Source: Candidatus Desulfovibrio intestinipullorum (lineage in GTDB: Bacteria > Desulfobacterota > Desulfovibrionia > Desulfovibrionales > Desulfovibrionaceae). From it: a stretch of DNA of 64,000 bases. The number at the start of each line of letters is the position of its first letter. Position 1 is the stretch's first letter. A model generated the notes under the pieces. That model was not told the DNA's origin and ran no database searches. It saw only the letters and a list, made by a program, of their open reading frames with translations. Shown piece after piece: positions 27,444 to 41,185 of this stretch. The stretch covers positions 62,001-126,000 of the forward strand of contig DXHV01000073.1 in the NCBI GenBank assembly GCA_019113165.1. Direction: 5' to 3'. Both the position numbers and the translations under genes were made by a program.

Positions 27444-27472
27444 CAGGGGCCGGATTTCAAGCCCGGCCCCTG
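27444..27472. terminator. 10-bp GC hairpin between eno and folD
   Basis: CAGGGGCCGG (27444-27453) and CCGGCCCCTG (27463-27472) form a perfect stem with a 9-base loop and no T tract. It lies just downstream of eno on the minus strand and may be a pause, processing or Rho-assisted end site. Confidence 0.45.
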
Positions 27473-27494
27473 ACGGCAAGGGGGTGAAGGCAAA

Positions 27495-31628
<4,134 letters not shown>

Positions 31629-31729
31629 CCGGCCCGCCGGATTGCCGATGCAGCCGCGCATCCTCCAGGCTCACATTCTCCTGCCTCCCAGACCTGTCTC
31701 CGGTGGAGACTGCTGAAGGCATTTCCTGC

Positions 31730-31766
31730 AAAGGCGCCGCACTGACAACCAAGGGTGGCGCCTTTT
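31730..31766 (+). terminator. Hairpin between mreB and mreC (partial terminator)
   Basis: AAAGGCGCC (31730-31738) pairs with GGCGCC (31757-31762), followed by TTTT, over an 18-base loop. Since mreC continues on the same strand it is probably an attenuator. Confidence 0.65.
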
Positions 31767-31797
31767 GCATAATGACACGTTGAAGGACTGACACTCT

Positions 31798-32724
31798 GTG
31801 AGCTTTCGCCACTCACTCATATTTGCAGGTCTTTTGCTTGTGCTCTTTCTGGCCATGTATACATGGAACCGCAGCACAGGCATTCTGGACACGTTTGCAA
31901 CCAATATCGGCCTGGAACTGACAGGGGTCGTCGTCAATCCTGTTCGTCATATACAGGACACCATCTCGAGCACATGGAACAACTACATCGATCTGGTCCA
32001 TGTGCGCGAGGAAAACATTCAGCTGACCAAGCGGGTGCGCGAGCTCGAGGCCCAGCTGCTGGCCCACAGCGAGGACATGGCAGAGCTGCGCAGGCTCAGG
32101 GAACTGCTCAGGCTGCCGGTGGACGTTTCCTGGACGCCCATTGGCGCCCGCATCCTGGCCGGACGCCTGGGGCCCAATTCCCAGCTGGAATCCTTTTCCA
32201 TCAACCGCGGCTATACCACGGGCGCAGCCCCGGGCACGCCCATTGTCACCCACAAGGGCCTGCTCGGGAGGGTGCTCAGGGCAGCCCCCCATACGGCCAC
32301 GGCCCTCCTGCTGACCAATCCCATGAGCCGCATCGCGGTCTTCACCCAGAAGAGCCGCACACCCGGCATCCTGACGGGTCTTGGCCCCAACAACCCCATG
32401 GAAGTCCGCTACATGGACAGGGCCACCAAGGCCGAGCCCGGCGAAATCCTGGTGACCTCGGGCCTGGACGGCAAGTACCCCAAGGGCATTCCCGTTGCCC
32501 GCATCATTTCCATAGAGCCGTCCAACTATACCGAATTCATGACCATCTATGCCGAGCCCCTTGTGGACATGCAGCATACGGAAGAGGTGCTGCTCCTGGA
32601 GCCCACGGGCGTGGTCCGGCCTCCGGAACCGGCGACGCCCATGCCGGAATTCATCGGGCCGCCCCTGCCGAGCTTCCTGTCCGGCAGGGACAAGGATGAC
32701 GATGACGCGCCGACTCGTCCCTAG
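31798..32724 (+). CDS. mreC: Rod-shape determining protein MreC
   Basis: The 308-residue protein has one N-terminal membrane helix (about 8-24), a coiled coil (about 55-100) and a periplasmic double beta-barrel with INRGYTTGAAPGTPIV and GLLGRV segments. It links MreB to the elongation penicillin-binding proteins. It starts with GTG, with AAGGA 10 bases upstream. The last 60 residues are acidic and Pro-rich and end in an Asp/Glu-rich tail. It lies directly before mreD. Confidence 0.93.
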   Translation: MSFRHSLIFAGLLLVLFLAMYTWNRSTGILDTFATNIGLELTGVVVNPVRHIQDTISSTWNNYIDLVHVREENIQLTKRVRELEAQLLAHSEDMAELRRLRELLRLPVDVSWTPIGARILAGRLGPNSQLESFSINRGYTTGAAPGTPIVTHKGLLGRVLRAAPHTATALLLTNPMSRIAVFTQKSRTPGILTGLGPNNPMEVRYMDRATKAEPGEILVTSGLDGKYPKGIPVARIISIEPSNYTEFMTIYAEPLVDMQHTEEVLLLEPTGVVRPPEPATPMPEFIGPPLPSFLSGRDKDDDDAPTRP

Positions 32725-32739
32725 AAGGTGCCTTCCGCC

Positions 32740-33219
32740 ATGGCTGTGATGCAAAACATCCTGGGATGGCTGGCCTTCCTGTGCTGTGCCATCATTGTGC
32801 AGACCTACGTTCCCGGTCTGGATGCCCTCATTGTGGGCATCATCCTGGTGACCCAGGAGCGGGACTACAAGACCATGGTCTGGCTGCTTCCCGTCACCAT
32901 ACTCCTGCAGGAAGGCATGGGCAGCCAGTACTTTGGCGCGTCCATTCTCTATGTCATCTGCTTCTTCTTCCTGTACAGGATTTCGCGGGCGCTTGCCCTG
33001 GCGTCAAAGGCCGCCTTTCTCATTCTCGTCTCCCTGGGGATGGGTGCCCTGCGCGTGTTTCTCGGCTGGTTCTTTGCCACGCTGCAGAACACACCCTTTA
33101 CCATGACAGGCAGTGTCTATGACGGCCTGCTTCAGGCCGTCTACATCCTGATTGCCTGGGTTCTTCTCTCACGTTTGCGGCGGGTTGTGGTCCATGAAGA
33201 AAAGAAAACTGAATCTTGA
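32740..33219 (+). CDS. mreD: Rod-shape determining protein MreD
   Basis: The 159-residue integral membrane protein has about five hydrophobic segments and a basic, charged C-terminus, as in MreD. It sits between mreC and mrdA, which is its usual place. The sequence is poorly conserved in this family, so context is the main support. Among close start codons (GTG 32728, ATG 32740, ATG 32749) I chose ATG 32740, with GAAGG 11 bases upstream. Its end overlaps mrdA by 26 bp. Confidence 0.85.
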   Translation: MAVMQNILGWLAFLCCAIIVQTYVPGLDALIVGIILVTQERDYKTMVWLLPVTILLQEGMGSQYFGASILYVICFFFLYRISRALALASKAAFLILVSLGMGALRVFLGWFFATLQNTPFTMTGSVYDGLLQAVYILIAWVLLSRLRRVVVHEEKKTES

Positions 33220-35155
33220 GACTCTTCCTGACCTGCAGGCCCCCCAGGCAGCCCAGGAAAACGACCCGAAAATACGCATAAACAAGGAAAATACAGAGGC
33301 CTATCAGCCGCCGCGCAACGGCATCATCCTCCTGGAAGTGCTGATTACCCTCTTCTTCATCGTCTTTGTCTCGCGCTTCTGGATCCTGCAGGTGCATCAG
33401 GGCGCGGACTTTGCGAAGCAGGCACAGAACAATCACTGGCGCGAGGAGCGCATTTCCGCCCCGCGGGGCCGCATCTTCGATCAGCACGGCCGGGTGCTGG
33501 CCGACAACCGCACCACCTACGGCCTCTCCCTGGTCCGGGACGACATACGGGACCTGACGGCCACCCTGGCCCAGGTCAGCGTCTGGACCGGCGTGCCCCT
33601 GGAGCAGGTGGAGGAGCGCTACCGCCAGAGCCGCTTCAAGGTGAAGTCCTTCGAGCCCCTGCTTCTGGCCACGGATCTGGACTTTGACCTCATGGCCCGC
33701 ATCGAGTCCGAGCTCTATGCCTGGCCCGGTCTGGAAATCGTGGTGCTCACCAAGCGCAGCTACCCGGAAAAGGACATCCTGGCCCACATCCTGGGCTATG
33801 TGGCCGAGGCCAACGAGCGCGAGCTGGACAAGGACGCGGACCTGGCCATGGGCGATCTGGTCGGCAAGGCAGGCCTTGAACTGACCCAGGAAAAGAAGCT
33901 GCGCGGCAAGAAGGGCCTCTACGACATCGAGGTGGACGCCTCCGGCCACATGGTGGATCGCTTCCTGCGCGAGGAACCGCAGAGCGGCGTGGATCTCAGG
34001 CTGGCCATAGACTGCGACATACAGCAGGCCTGCTGGGATGCCCTGGGCAGCCAGGCCGGTTCCATCGTGGTCATGGAACCCTACACGGGCAAGCTCCGAG
34101 CCGTGGTCACGGCGCCGGCCTATGACAACAACCTCTTTGCCGAAGGCATCTCCCACCGCGACTGGAACGCCCTGCGCAATTCCCCGCGCTTTCCCCTGCA
34201 GAACAGAGTCATACAGAGCGTCTACCCTCCGGGATCCGTGTGGAAGCTGCTCATGGCAGCCTGCCTCATGGAAAACGGCATCTCGCCGTCAGAAAGCGTA
34301 TTCTGCGGAGGTCAGGCCAAGCTGGGCAACCAGATTTTCCGCTGCTGGAAGCACAGCGGACACGGCAGGCAGAACCTGGAGCAGGCCCTGGTCAATTCCT
34401 GCGACGTCTACTTCTATCTCATGGCCGAACGCATAGGCATAGACAAGATTGAGCAGTATGCGCGGGCCTGCGGCTTCGGACAAAGGACAGACATCGATCT
34501 GCCCCACGAAAAATCGGGCCTGGTGCCCTCCAGGGAATGGAAGAAGCGCCGTCACAAGCGCGCCTGGACACGCGGCGACACCTACAACGTCTCCATTGGC
34601 CAGGGCTTTACCCTGATTACACCCGTGCAGATCGCCGTCTACGTGTCCGGCCTGCTCAACGGTGGCGAGATCCTCAAGCCCCTGCTCCTGGACACGGACG
34701 AAAAGACCGTGCGCATGCGCATTCCGGCACGCCCCCAGACCATCAGCTTCATCGTCAATGCCATGCGCAGGACGGCCAGCAGCGGCACGGCCCGGGTCGT
34801 GCGCCGCACGGATGCCGACATGGGCGGCAAGACGGGCACAGCCCAGGTGGTCAAGCTGGGCAAGACCAGGCGCAAGAGCAGCGAGCTGAGCTGGAAGGAG
34901 CGTGATCACGCCTGGATAGCCACCTGGGGCCGCAAGAACGACCAGACCTACGTGGTCATTGTCATGGTCGAGCACGGTGGCGGCGGATCCAGTGTGGCCG
35001 GGCCCATTGCCGCAAAGGTCTACGACTTTCTCTTCAGCGAGGAACGATCGGCTGCAGCGCACGTCCAGGGGACAGACGAACGGGCAGGCGAGAGAGCGGA
35101 TGAGCGGGCCCCGAGCCAGCGCGAGCCGGCCGCCAGTCCCCAAAGACCGCGCTGA
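33194..35155 (+). CDS. mrdA: Penicillin-binding protein 2 (elongation transpeptidase)
   Basis: The 653-residue PBP2 cross-links peptidoglycan in the elongasome. It has an N-terminal membrane anchor (about 43-63), a dimerisation/pedestal domain and a transpeptidase domain with the active serine in S348VWK351, the second motif S402CD404 and K546TGT549. The last 40 or so residues are a charged Arg/Glu/Ala-rich tail that is longer than usual. It starts at ATG 33194 within the end of mreD, so it is translationally coupled. It works with RodA, encoded next. Confidence 0.94.
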   Translation: MKKRKLNLETLPDLQAPQAAQENDPKIRINKENTEAYQPPRNGIILLEVLITLFFIVFVSRFWILQVHQGADFAKQAQNNHWREERISAPRGRIFDQHGRVLADNRTTYGLSLVRDDIRDLTATLAQVSVWTGVPLEQVEERYRQSRFKVKSFEPLLLATDLDFDLMARIESELYAWPGLEIVVLTKRSYPEKDILAHILGYVAEANERELDKDADLAMGDLVGKAGLELTQEKKLRGKKGLYDIEVDASGHMVDRFLREEPQSGVDLRLAIDCDIQQACWDALGSQAGSIVVMEPYTGKLRAVVTAPAYDNNLFAEGISHRDWNALRNSPRFPLQNRVIQSVYPPGSVWKLLMAACLMENGISPSESVFCGGQAKLGNQIFRCWKHSGHGRQNLEQALVNSCDVYFYLMAERIGIDKIEQYARACGFGQRTDIDLPHEKSGLVPSREWKKRRHKRAWTRGDTYNVSIGQGFTLITPVQIAVYVSGLLNGGEILKPLLLDTDEKTVRMRIPARPQTISFIVNAMRRTASSGTARVVRRTDADMGGKTGTAQVVKLGKTRRKSSELSWKERDHAWIATWGRKNDQTYVVIVMVEHGGGGSSVAGPIAAKVYDFLFSEERSAAAHVQGTDERAGERADERAPSQREPAASPQRPR

Positions 35156-35200
35156 GCCGGCCTTGCCCCGATCCTTCTTGATGCCGTTCACGGAACTTGT

Positions 35201-36313
35201 ATGGAAAAGAAACAGCCCCTTCTCAGACATCTTAACTGGGCCCTGCTCATTTGTGCGCTGGCCCTGTTTGCCGTGGGCGAGATGAACCTCATCTCTGCCA
35301 GCGGCACACGCCTCGAGTCCGGTCTGACCCTGGCCAGCTTCTATCAGCGCCAGTTTCTCTGGGGGATACTCGGCCTTGTCTGCATGACCCTGACCATGAG
35401 CTTTGACTACCACCGCCTGAGCACCCTGACCTGGTATCTCTACGGCGTCACCATAGTGCTCCTGGCCCTGGTCCCCCTGGTGGGCACAACGGTCTACGGC
35501 GCCAAGCGCTGGATTTCCCTAGGGCTTTTCAGCATACAGCCCTCCGAGCTTGCCAAGTTCGCCATACTTCTCGTCACGGCCAAGCTCATGGCCAACGAGA
35601 GCGAGCCCCTGGGCTGGAAGACCTTCGGGCAGATACTGCTGGCCACGATTCCGCCCGTGGCCCTCATCGTCAAGCAGCCGGACCTTGGCACGACCCTCAT
35701 GCTGGTCTTCATCATGGCCGGCATGGTACTCTTTCACGGCCTCAAGGCCGTGGTCTTCCGCATCTGCGCCCTGGCCCTGCCCTGCATAGGCGCCTTCATG
35801 TGGTTTGTGGGCATGCACGACTACCAGCGCCAGAGAATCCTGACCTTCCTCAACCCGGACGAGGATCCCCTAGGATCCGGCTACCACATCCTGCAATCGC
35901 GCATTGCCATAGGCTCCGGCCAGTTCTGGGGCAAGGGCTTTGCCGAGGGCACGCAGTCCCAGCTGCGCTTTCTGCCGGAACGGCACTCGGACTTTGCCGT
36001 GGCCGTCTTCGGCGAGGAATGGGGCTTTGTGGGCTGTCTCGCCCTGGTGACGCTCTTTGCGCTCTTTCTCTTCTCCATCCTGACCACTGTCATCCAGGCC
36101 AAGGATCGCTTCGGCAGTCTGCTCTGTGTCGGCGTCTTCTTTTACTTTCTTCTGGAAATTACCATTAACATGGGCATGGTTGTCGGACTCATGCCTGTCG
36201 TGGGCATTCCACTGCCCTTTATCAGCTATGGTGGCTCTGCCACAATCATCAACTTTATCTTTATTGGTCTTGTTCTGAACGTTTCCATGCGCAGATATGC
36301 TTTCAGAATCTAG
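35201..36313 (+). CDS. rodA: Peptidoglycan glycosyltransferase RodA
   Basis: The 370-residue SEDS-family membrane protein polymerises lipid II and is the glycosyltransferase partner of PBP2. About ten hydrophobic segments are visible. Family segments include GAKRWISLGLFSIQPSELAKFA, which carries the conserved tryptophan and proline, and PFISYGGSATIINF near the end. It starts 45 bp after mrdA and ends the operon. Confidence 0.94.
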   Translation: MEKKQPLLRHLNWALLICALALFAVGEMNLISASGTRLESGLTLASFYQRQFLWGILGLVCMTLTMSFDYHRLSTLTWYLYGVTIVLLALVPLVGTTVYGAKRWISLGLFSIQPSELAKFAILLVTAKLMANESEPLGWKTFGQILLATIPPVALIVKQPDLGTTLMLVFIMAGMVLFHGLKAVVFRICALALPCIGAFMWFVGMHDYQRQRILTFLNPDEDPLGSGYHILQSRIAIGSGQFWGKGFAEGTQSQLRFLPERHSDFAVAVFGEEWGFVGCLALVTLFALFLFSILTTVIQAKDRFGSLLCVGVFFYFLLEITINMGMVVGLMPVVGIPLPFISYGGSATIINFIFIGLVLNVSMRRYAFRI

Positions 36314-36719
36314 CATGTTGAAAACAGAAAGAAGTCCGCTTAGGCACATAATTTCATAATTAACATATCAAATTTATTTTTCAGATGTCTGAGATATCCC
36401 CTGTTGTATCAGCCTGTCTGTTCAGAAACAGAAGAAATTTCTGAAAATTCTTTTTCCTGTAACACGTCAGAAAAGAAAACAAGGAACAAAAAGTTCCCTG
36501 CGAGTTGACGACCTTTCACGGCTCAGCTAGAGTAAGAATGCTTAGAGAACGTTTTTCCTTCCGGAAGAGCCTTTCAAGCCATACTTTCCCGCATGATGGC
36601 CCCTTCCCCGGGCTTGTCGTTCTCCTCTCCAGGGACGAGAATGCGGAGCAGCCCGAGAACAGCCCTCATATTCCGAACATCCTTTCCTTTTCCAGTTTTA
36701 AACAACGAGGTACACTCCA
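36314..36719. other. Intergenic rodA/gap
   Basis: No gene is supported in this AT-rich stretch. It holds a candidate gap promoter at 36505-36533 and an inverted repeat at 36483-36497; the rest is a leader of about 185 bases. I see no strong terminator for rodA. Confidence 0.5.
36483..36533 (+). promoter_or_regulatory. Candidate gap promoter with upstream dyad
   Basis: TTGACG (36505-36510) and TAGAGT (36528-36533) are 17 bp apart. A GGAAC-aaaaa-GTTCC dyad at 36483-36497 lies 7 bp before the -35, a position for an activator or repressor. The start codon of gap is about 190 bases downstream. Confidence 0.5.
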
Positions 36720-37736
36720 ATGGATAAAGTTCGTGTTGGCATCAATGGTTTCGGTCGTATCGGAAGGCAGGTCTTCCGCGCTCTGCATCAGAGCTATCGT
36801 GACCGCGTGGAAGTCGTGGCCCTGAACGACCTGTATGACGCAAAGACGAACTTTGCACTTGCCGAATACGACTCCTGCTATGGACGTGCCCATATGGACG
36901 CCCAGGTGGACGGTCAGGAAGTCAAGGTCGGTGACTGGAACATACACTGCTTCGCCGAACGTGATCCCCAGAACCTGAAATGGGGCGACTACGGCGTTGA
37001 CATTGTGGTGGAAAGCACCGGTCTCTTCCGCGAAGGCTCCAAGGCCCATGTCCATATCGACAACGGTGCCAAGAAAGTCATCATCTCTGCTCCTGCCAAG
37101 GGCGAAGATCTCACCCTCGTCATGGGCGTGAACGATCAGAATTACGATCCCAAGAAACACCACATTGTTTCCAATGCTTCCTGCACAACCAACTGCCTTG
37201 CTCCGCTGGCCCTGGTTCTGCACAAGAATTTCGACATCAAGCTCGGCAACATGGTGACCGTGCATTCCTACACCAATGACCAGCGCATTCTGGACATGGC
37301 TCACAAGGACATGCGCCGCGCCCGCGCCGCTGCCTGCAACATCATCCCCACCAGCACTGGCGCTGCCCAGGCTGTGGCCAAGGTCATTCCCGAACTGCAG
37401 GGCCGCTTCTCCGGCTACTCCCTGCGTGTGCCCACCCCCACCGTGTCCGTGGTGGACTTCACCGCCATCGTGGGCAAGGCCACCAGCGCCGAGGAAGTGA
37501 ATGCCGCTCTGAAGGAAGCCGAACAGACCTACCTGAAGGGTGTTCTCGGCACCAACGAGCTGCCCCTTGTGTCCATGGACTTCAAGGGTGATCCCCGCTC
37601 TTCCATCGTCGAACTCGAATACACCGCCGTTCAGGAAGGCACCCTCGTCAAGACTGTCTCCTGGTACGACAATGAATGGGGCTATTCCAACCGCGTCTGC
37701 GACGTCTGCTGCATGATGAAGGAACGCGGTCTCTAA
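36720..37736 (+). CDS. gap: Glyceraldehyde-3-phosphate dehydrogenase (type I)
   Basis: The 338-residue NAD-dependent enzyme oxidises glyceraldehyde-3-phosphate in glycolysis and works in reverse in gluconeogenesis. It has the NAD-binding [15 protein letters not shown], the active-site [11 protein letters not shown] with Cys155, the TVHSYTNDQ segment and the [11 protein letters not shown] end. ACGAGGT precedes the ATG. Codon use is strongly biased, as expected of an abundant protein. It is monocistronic, with its own promoter region and terminator. Confidence 0.97.
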   Translation: MDKVRVGINGFGRIGRQVFRALHQSYRDRVEVVALNDLYDAKTNFALAEYDSCYGRAHMDAQVDGQEVKVGDWNIHCFAERDPQNLKWGDYGVDIVVESTGLFREGSKAHVHIDNGAKKVIISAPAKGEDLTLVMGVNDQNYDPKKHHIVSNASCTTNCLAPLALVLHKNFDIKLGNMVTVHSYTNDQRILDMAHKDMRRARAAACNIIPTSTGAAQAVAKVIPELQGRFSGYSLRVPTPTVSVVDFTAIVGKATSAEEVNAALKEAEQTYLKGVLGTNELPLVSMDFKGDPRSSIVELEYTAVQEGTLVKTVSWYDNEWGYSNRVCDVCCMMKERGL

Positions 37737-37764
37737 GCCGTAGCCGTCATAGTACTGGATCTTC

Positions 37765-37804
37765 AAAGGGCAGCCTGCCGATCTTCCGGCAGACTGCCCT
37801 TTCT
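37765..37804 (+). terminator. Rho-independent terminator of gap
   Basis: AAAGGGCAGCCTGCCG (37765-37780) pairs with CCGGCAGACTGCCCTTT after a 5-base loop, ending in TTTCT. It lies 28 bp after the gap stop. Confidence 0.9.
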
Positions 37805-38124
37805 CGTTGTCCCTGCTTTCGCTGTCCGGGCACACGGACCGCGTGCCCGGCGTCCAGCGCGACTGTCATCCTAGAGAGGTTTACTCTTGAAAGGCGCAAT
37901 ACAAACCATCGCAAAATGATAGCGATTTCATGGTATTGCAGTAATAGGCCATGATGAACTACCTCGCACTTACGTGCGAGGTTTCACGGAGACGCTCCCC
38001 CGTTTTTAGCAATTCTCCGGGTGCGAAACATTGGTGCAGCTCCCGGACAACTGCGGGCGTGTCCACAACGCCCTAGGGCAAAGTCGAAGTCAGATTGGCT
38101 GGTTTTCGATTTTGTCAACACGAC
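37805..38124. other. Structured intergenic region gap/queA
   Basis: No gene is visible. Three hairpins occur in a row: CCGGGCAC/GTGCCCGG at 37826-37850, GCAATAC/GTATTGC with inner pairs at 37896-37939, and a perfect ACCTCGCAC-TTAC-GTGCGAGGT at 37961-37982. These are followed by GGAG-acg-CTCC (37989-37999) and a TTTTT at 38003-38007. CCTAGG-containing repeats lie near 38070 and 38125. It could encode a small structured RNA or be the remnant of a mobile element. Confidence 0.5.
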
Positions 38125-39228
38125 CTAGGGCTTGATGAACATGGCATCCCCGTAGGAAAAGAATCGATAGCCCAAGCGCACGGCTTCCCTGTAGGCTTCC
38201 AGGATGCGCTCCCGGCCCACCAGGGCCGCCACGAGCATGATGAGCGTCGATCCTGGCAGGTGGAAGTTGGTGATGAGACCGTCTATGACATGGACCTTCC
38301 TGCCCGGATAGAGAAAAATGTCCGTCACGCCCCTGTAGGCACTGATGTCGCCCTGCGCCTGCCAGGCGCCCTCCAGGGCCCTGGCCGACGTCGTGCCCAC
38401 GGCAATGATCTTGCGGCCCTCCTTCCTGGCCCTGCGTATGGCCAGGGCCGTCTCTTCGGGCACTTCCACAAGTTCGCCGTGCATATGGTGATCGCGGATG
38501 TCGTCGCAGCGCACCGGGCTGAAGGTGCCGTAGCCCACATACAGGGTCACTTCCTGCCACTCGAAGCCGTGGCTCAACAGATCCTCGCGAATCTGTGGGG
38601 TAAAGTGCAGGCCTGCCGTGGGCGCAGCCACGGAGCCTGTCTTGTCCTCCCTGGCATAGACGGTCTGATAGCGCTCCCTGTCACCAGCCTGCGGGGCTCT
38701 GCGGATGTAGGGCGGCAGGGGCATGGAGCCTTCGGCCTCGAAATCTGCAGCCAGATCGCCCTGCCACTGCAAAAGCACTTCCCAGCGGCCAAAGTCTCCG
38801 GCTTTCTGCAGGCACAGGCGCACGCTGCTGCCAAACTGCAGCCATTCTCCGGGAACCGGATGGCCGCCGCAGCGCAAGAGGCCCTCGGCCACGGCCTGCA
38901 GGCAACCTGGCTTTCCTTCCACCTGTTCTGCACGGGCAAGCACTGTCGGCAGCGGGGAGAGCAGCAGAAATTCCACCTTGCCGCCCGTGTGGCGCAAGCC
39001 CCTGAGCCGTGCGGGCAGCACCTTGGAATTGTTGGCTATGAGCAGGGCTCCTTCGGGCAGCTCCTCACGCAACTCGTAAAAATGCCTGTGGCGGAGCGTC
39101 AGAGGGCCCGTGCGGGGCATAACCATGAGGCGCGACTGCCCGCGCTCGGCCAGAGGCTCCTGGGCTATGCTGCTCTCTGGAAGATCATAGGTGTAACTTG
39201 AAAGAAGAAAATCAGTTGTATCCGACAT
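38125..39228 (-). CDS. queA: tRNA preQ1(34) S-adenosylmethionine ribosyltransferase-isomerase
   Basis: The 367-residue QueA transfers and isomerises the ribose of SAM onto preQ1 in tRNA to make epoxyqueuosine. It shows the YDLPESSIAQEP start, ANNSKVLPARLRG, PTAGLHFT, HGFEWQEVTLYVGYGTFSPVR and GTTSARALEG. ATG 39228 begins the canonical N-terminus; the longer frame has no match. It is divergent from a lipoprotein gene. The 3' end abuts the structured intergenic region. Confidence 0.95.
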   Translation of the reverse strand: MSDTTDFLLSSYTYDLPESSIAQEPLAERGQSRLMVMPRTGPLTLRHRHFYELREELPEGALLIANNSKVLPARLRGLRHTGGKVEFLLLSPLPTVLARAEQVEGKPGCLQAVAEGLLRCGGHPVPGEWLQFGSSVRLCLQKAGDFGRWEVLLQWQGDLAADFEAEGSMPLPPYIRRAPQAGDRERYQTVYAREDKTGSVAAPTAGLHFTPQIREDLLSHGFEWQEVTLYVGYGTFSPVRCDDIRDHHMHGELVEVPEETALAIRRARKEGRKIIAVGTTSARALEGAWQAQGDISAYRGVTDIFLYPGRKVHVIDGLITNFHLPGSTLIMLVAALVGRERILEAYREAVRLGYRFFSYGDAMFIKP

Positions 39229-39344
39229 CTGTTCCGGTTCTCCGGGGGGAATTTCCTGTCTCTTGCCTCTGAAGAAGCAGTGATATAGTGTCCAATTCTC
39301 AGATGAAAACTCAGGCCTTTTGCCGCGAAAAGGAGACATACAGC

Positions 39345-39941
39345 ATGCACCGCCTGCTTGTCACGCTCACACTGCTCATTCTGCCGATCCTGGCCGGCTG
39401 CGCTGGCGTTGCCAATCCGCTCACGGGCACGACGGCAGGTGGCGGCCTTGTTGCCAGGGAGAGCAAGCTTCTGGGCACACCACTGCCCCTTGGCATGGAC
39501 TTCTACCCCGAGCACAGCCGCATAGAAGGCCAGGACGGCATGGAGGTCCTGCGCGGGGACGCAAGCCTCTACATGTGTGCCAGCAAGACCTGCACGGCCC
39601 TGCAGAACGCCGGCTGGACGACACGGCTTGCCTATGCCACCTCCAGCCGTGCCTGCTATGTCTTTGAAAAGGACGGACGCCTGGCCGTCATCACCATCCA
39701 CCCACAGTCGCCCACCACGCTGACGCTCATGGTCATCTATACCTGTTCCGCACCGCCGGCCGGCCTGCCCATGCCCATACAGGAAAAGAGCTCCTTCAGC
39801 TTCGGCTTTGGCTCGGGCAGCGAGAAGAGCACGGACGGGAGCAGCGGCTATCCGGCCGAAGAGGGCACCGGGGGACTGTCCACTGCGCCCTCCACTGCGC
39901 CCGTGCACGAATCGGGAACCATTCAGGAGAGAGACCTGTGA
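39345..39941 (+). CDS. Putative lipoprotein of unknown function
   Basis: The 198-residue protein has a lipoprotein signal peptide: a charged start, a hydrophobic core and LAGC with the lipidated cysteine near residue 19. The mature part contains several cysteines, then a Ser/Gly/Glu/Pro-rich low-complexity C-terminus (about 145-195). AAGGAG precedes ATG 39345. The stop overlaps the coaBC start by 4 bases (GTGA). I do not recognise the family. It is likely anchored in the inner leaflet of the outer membrane or in the inner membrane. Confidence 0.7.
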   Translation: MHRLLVTLTLLILPILAGCAGVANPLTGTTAGGGLVARESKLLGTPLPLGMDFYPEHSRIEGQDGMEVLRGDASLYMCASKTCTALQNAGWTTRLAYATSSRACYVFEKDGRLAVITIHPQSPTTLTLMVIYTCSAPPAGLPMPIQEKSSFSFGFGSGSEKSTDGSSGYPAEEGTGGLSTAPSTAPVHESGTIQERDL

Positions 39942-41185
39942 TTGATGTCATAGAGCTGCTGCGCACCCTGACCAGACTCAGGAACACCCGCCTGCACCTG
40001 GGTGTGTCAGGTTCCGTTGCCTGCTACAAGAGCGCGGATCTTCTGCGCCACCTTCTGGCCTGTGGCATACATGTCTCGGCCACTCTGAGCGGCGGAGCCA
40101 AACACTTTGTCTCGCCGCTGCTCTTTTCTTCCCTGGGCGCAGCCCCCGTGTATCCGGAAATGTTTACGGGCGAGGAGCCCTTTGCCCACCTTGAGCCAGG
40201 CCAGACCTGCCAGGCCCTGCTGGTGGCACCTGCTTCGGCCAGTCTCCTCTCCCGCATGGCCACAGGCGCAGCCTCGGACATGCTCAGTGCCCAGATTCTG
40301 GCCTTTGCAGGCCCTGTAGCCGTGGCACCGGCCATGAACACGCTCATGTGGTCCAATGCGGCCACCCAGGCCAACGTGGCCCTGCTCAAAAAACGCGGCA
40401 TTCATCTTGTGGGACCGGACTGCGGCGATCTGGCCTGCGGAAGCACAGGCCATGGACGCCTGGCGCCCATGGCCTGGCTGCTGGCACATGCCCTGCGGCT
40501 CCTGAGCCCCCAGGACATGGCCGAGGAAGACGTGCTCGTAACCCTGGGCCCCACCCGCGAACCATGGGACGGGGTGCGCTTCTGGTCCAATCCGTCCACC
40601 GGCACCATGGGCGCAAGCCTTGCCCTCTGCGCCTGGATGCGCGGAGCACGGGTCCATGCCGTTGCCGGCCCTGGCGTGGACACGCATCTGCTGCCGCCCC
40701 TACCCGGCCTGACCCTCCATCCTGTTCGCACGGCGGGAGAAATGCTGGACCAGGCCCTGGAACTCTGGCCCTCGGTGACCATGGGCATGTTCACGGCCGC
40801 AGTGGCAGACTTCTCGCCCGTGCCCTTTGGCGCGGCCAAGTTCAAGAAGGCAGACGCGCCCGAGGGCTTTTCCGTTTCCTTCACCCCCAACGCGGACATA
40901 CTGCTCACCCTCTCTTCCTCCAGAACCGGCAGGCAGAAGGTTCTGGGCTTTGCCGCCGAAACCACAGCCTCCGAAGCCGAACTCATGGACCTTGCCAAGG
41001 CCAAGTGCGCCCGCAAGCAGGCCGACGTGCTGGCCGCCAACAGGGTCAATGCCGAAGACTCGGGCTTTGGGTCGCCCACCAATGCCATGGCTGTGGTCAG
41101 CCGGACGGGCCGGGAAGAAGCCTGGCCTGTGCAAAGCAAGATGGATGTTGCCTGGGATCTGTGCTCATGGCTTTTGCAGTCCTAA
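39938..41185 (+). CDS. coaBC: Phosphopantothenoylcysteine synthetase/decarboxylase
   Basis: The 415-residue bifunctional enzyme carries out two steps of CoA synthesis. The N-terminal flavoprotein decarboxylase (CoaC, to about 185) has GVSGSVACYKS, the PASASLLSRMA substrate loop and the VAPAMNTLMW clamp. The C-terminal synthetase (CoaB) has VTLGPTREPWDGVRFWSNPSTGTMG and the FKKADAPEGF and LGFAAETT segments. It starts with GTG within the lipoprotein stop. The next gene overlaps its 3' end by 19 bp. It completes CoA precursor steps together with coaX. Confidence 0.95.
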   Translation: MIDVIELLRTLTRLRNTRLHLGVSGSVACYKSADLLRHLLACGIHVSATLSGGAKHFVSPLLFSSLGAAPVYPEMFTGEEPFAHLEPGQTCQALLVAPASASLLSRMATGAASDMLSAQILAFAGPVAVAPAMNTLMWSNAATQANVALLKKRGIHLVGPDCGDLACGSTGHGRLAPMAWLLAHALRLLSPQDMAEEDVLVTLGPTREPWDGVRFWSNPSTGTMGASLALCAWMRGARVHAVAGPGVDTHLLPPLPGLTLHPVRTAGEMLDQALELWPSVTMGMFTAAVADFSPVPFGAAKFKKADAPEGFSVSFTPNADILLTLSSSRTGRQKVLGFAAETTASEAELMDLAKAKCARKQADVLAANRVNAEDSGFGSPTNAMAVVSRTGREEAWPVQSKMDVAWDLCSWLLQS

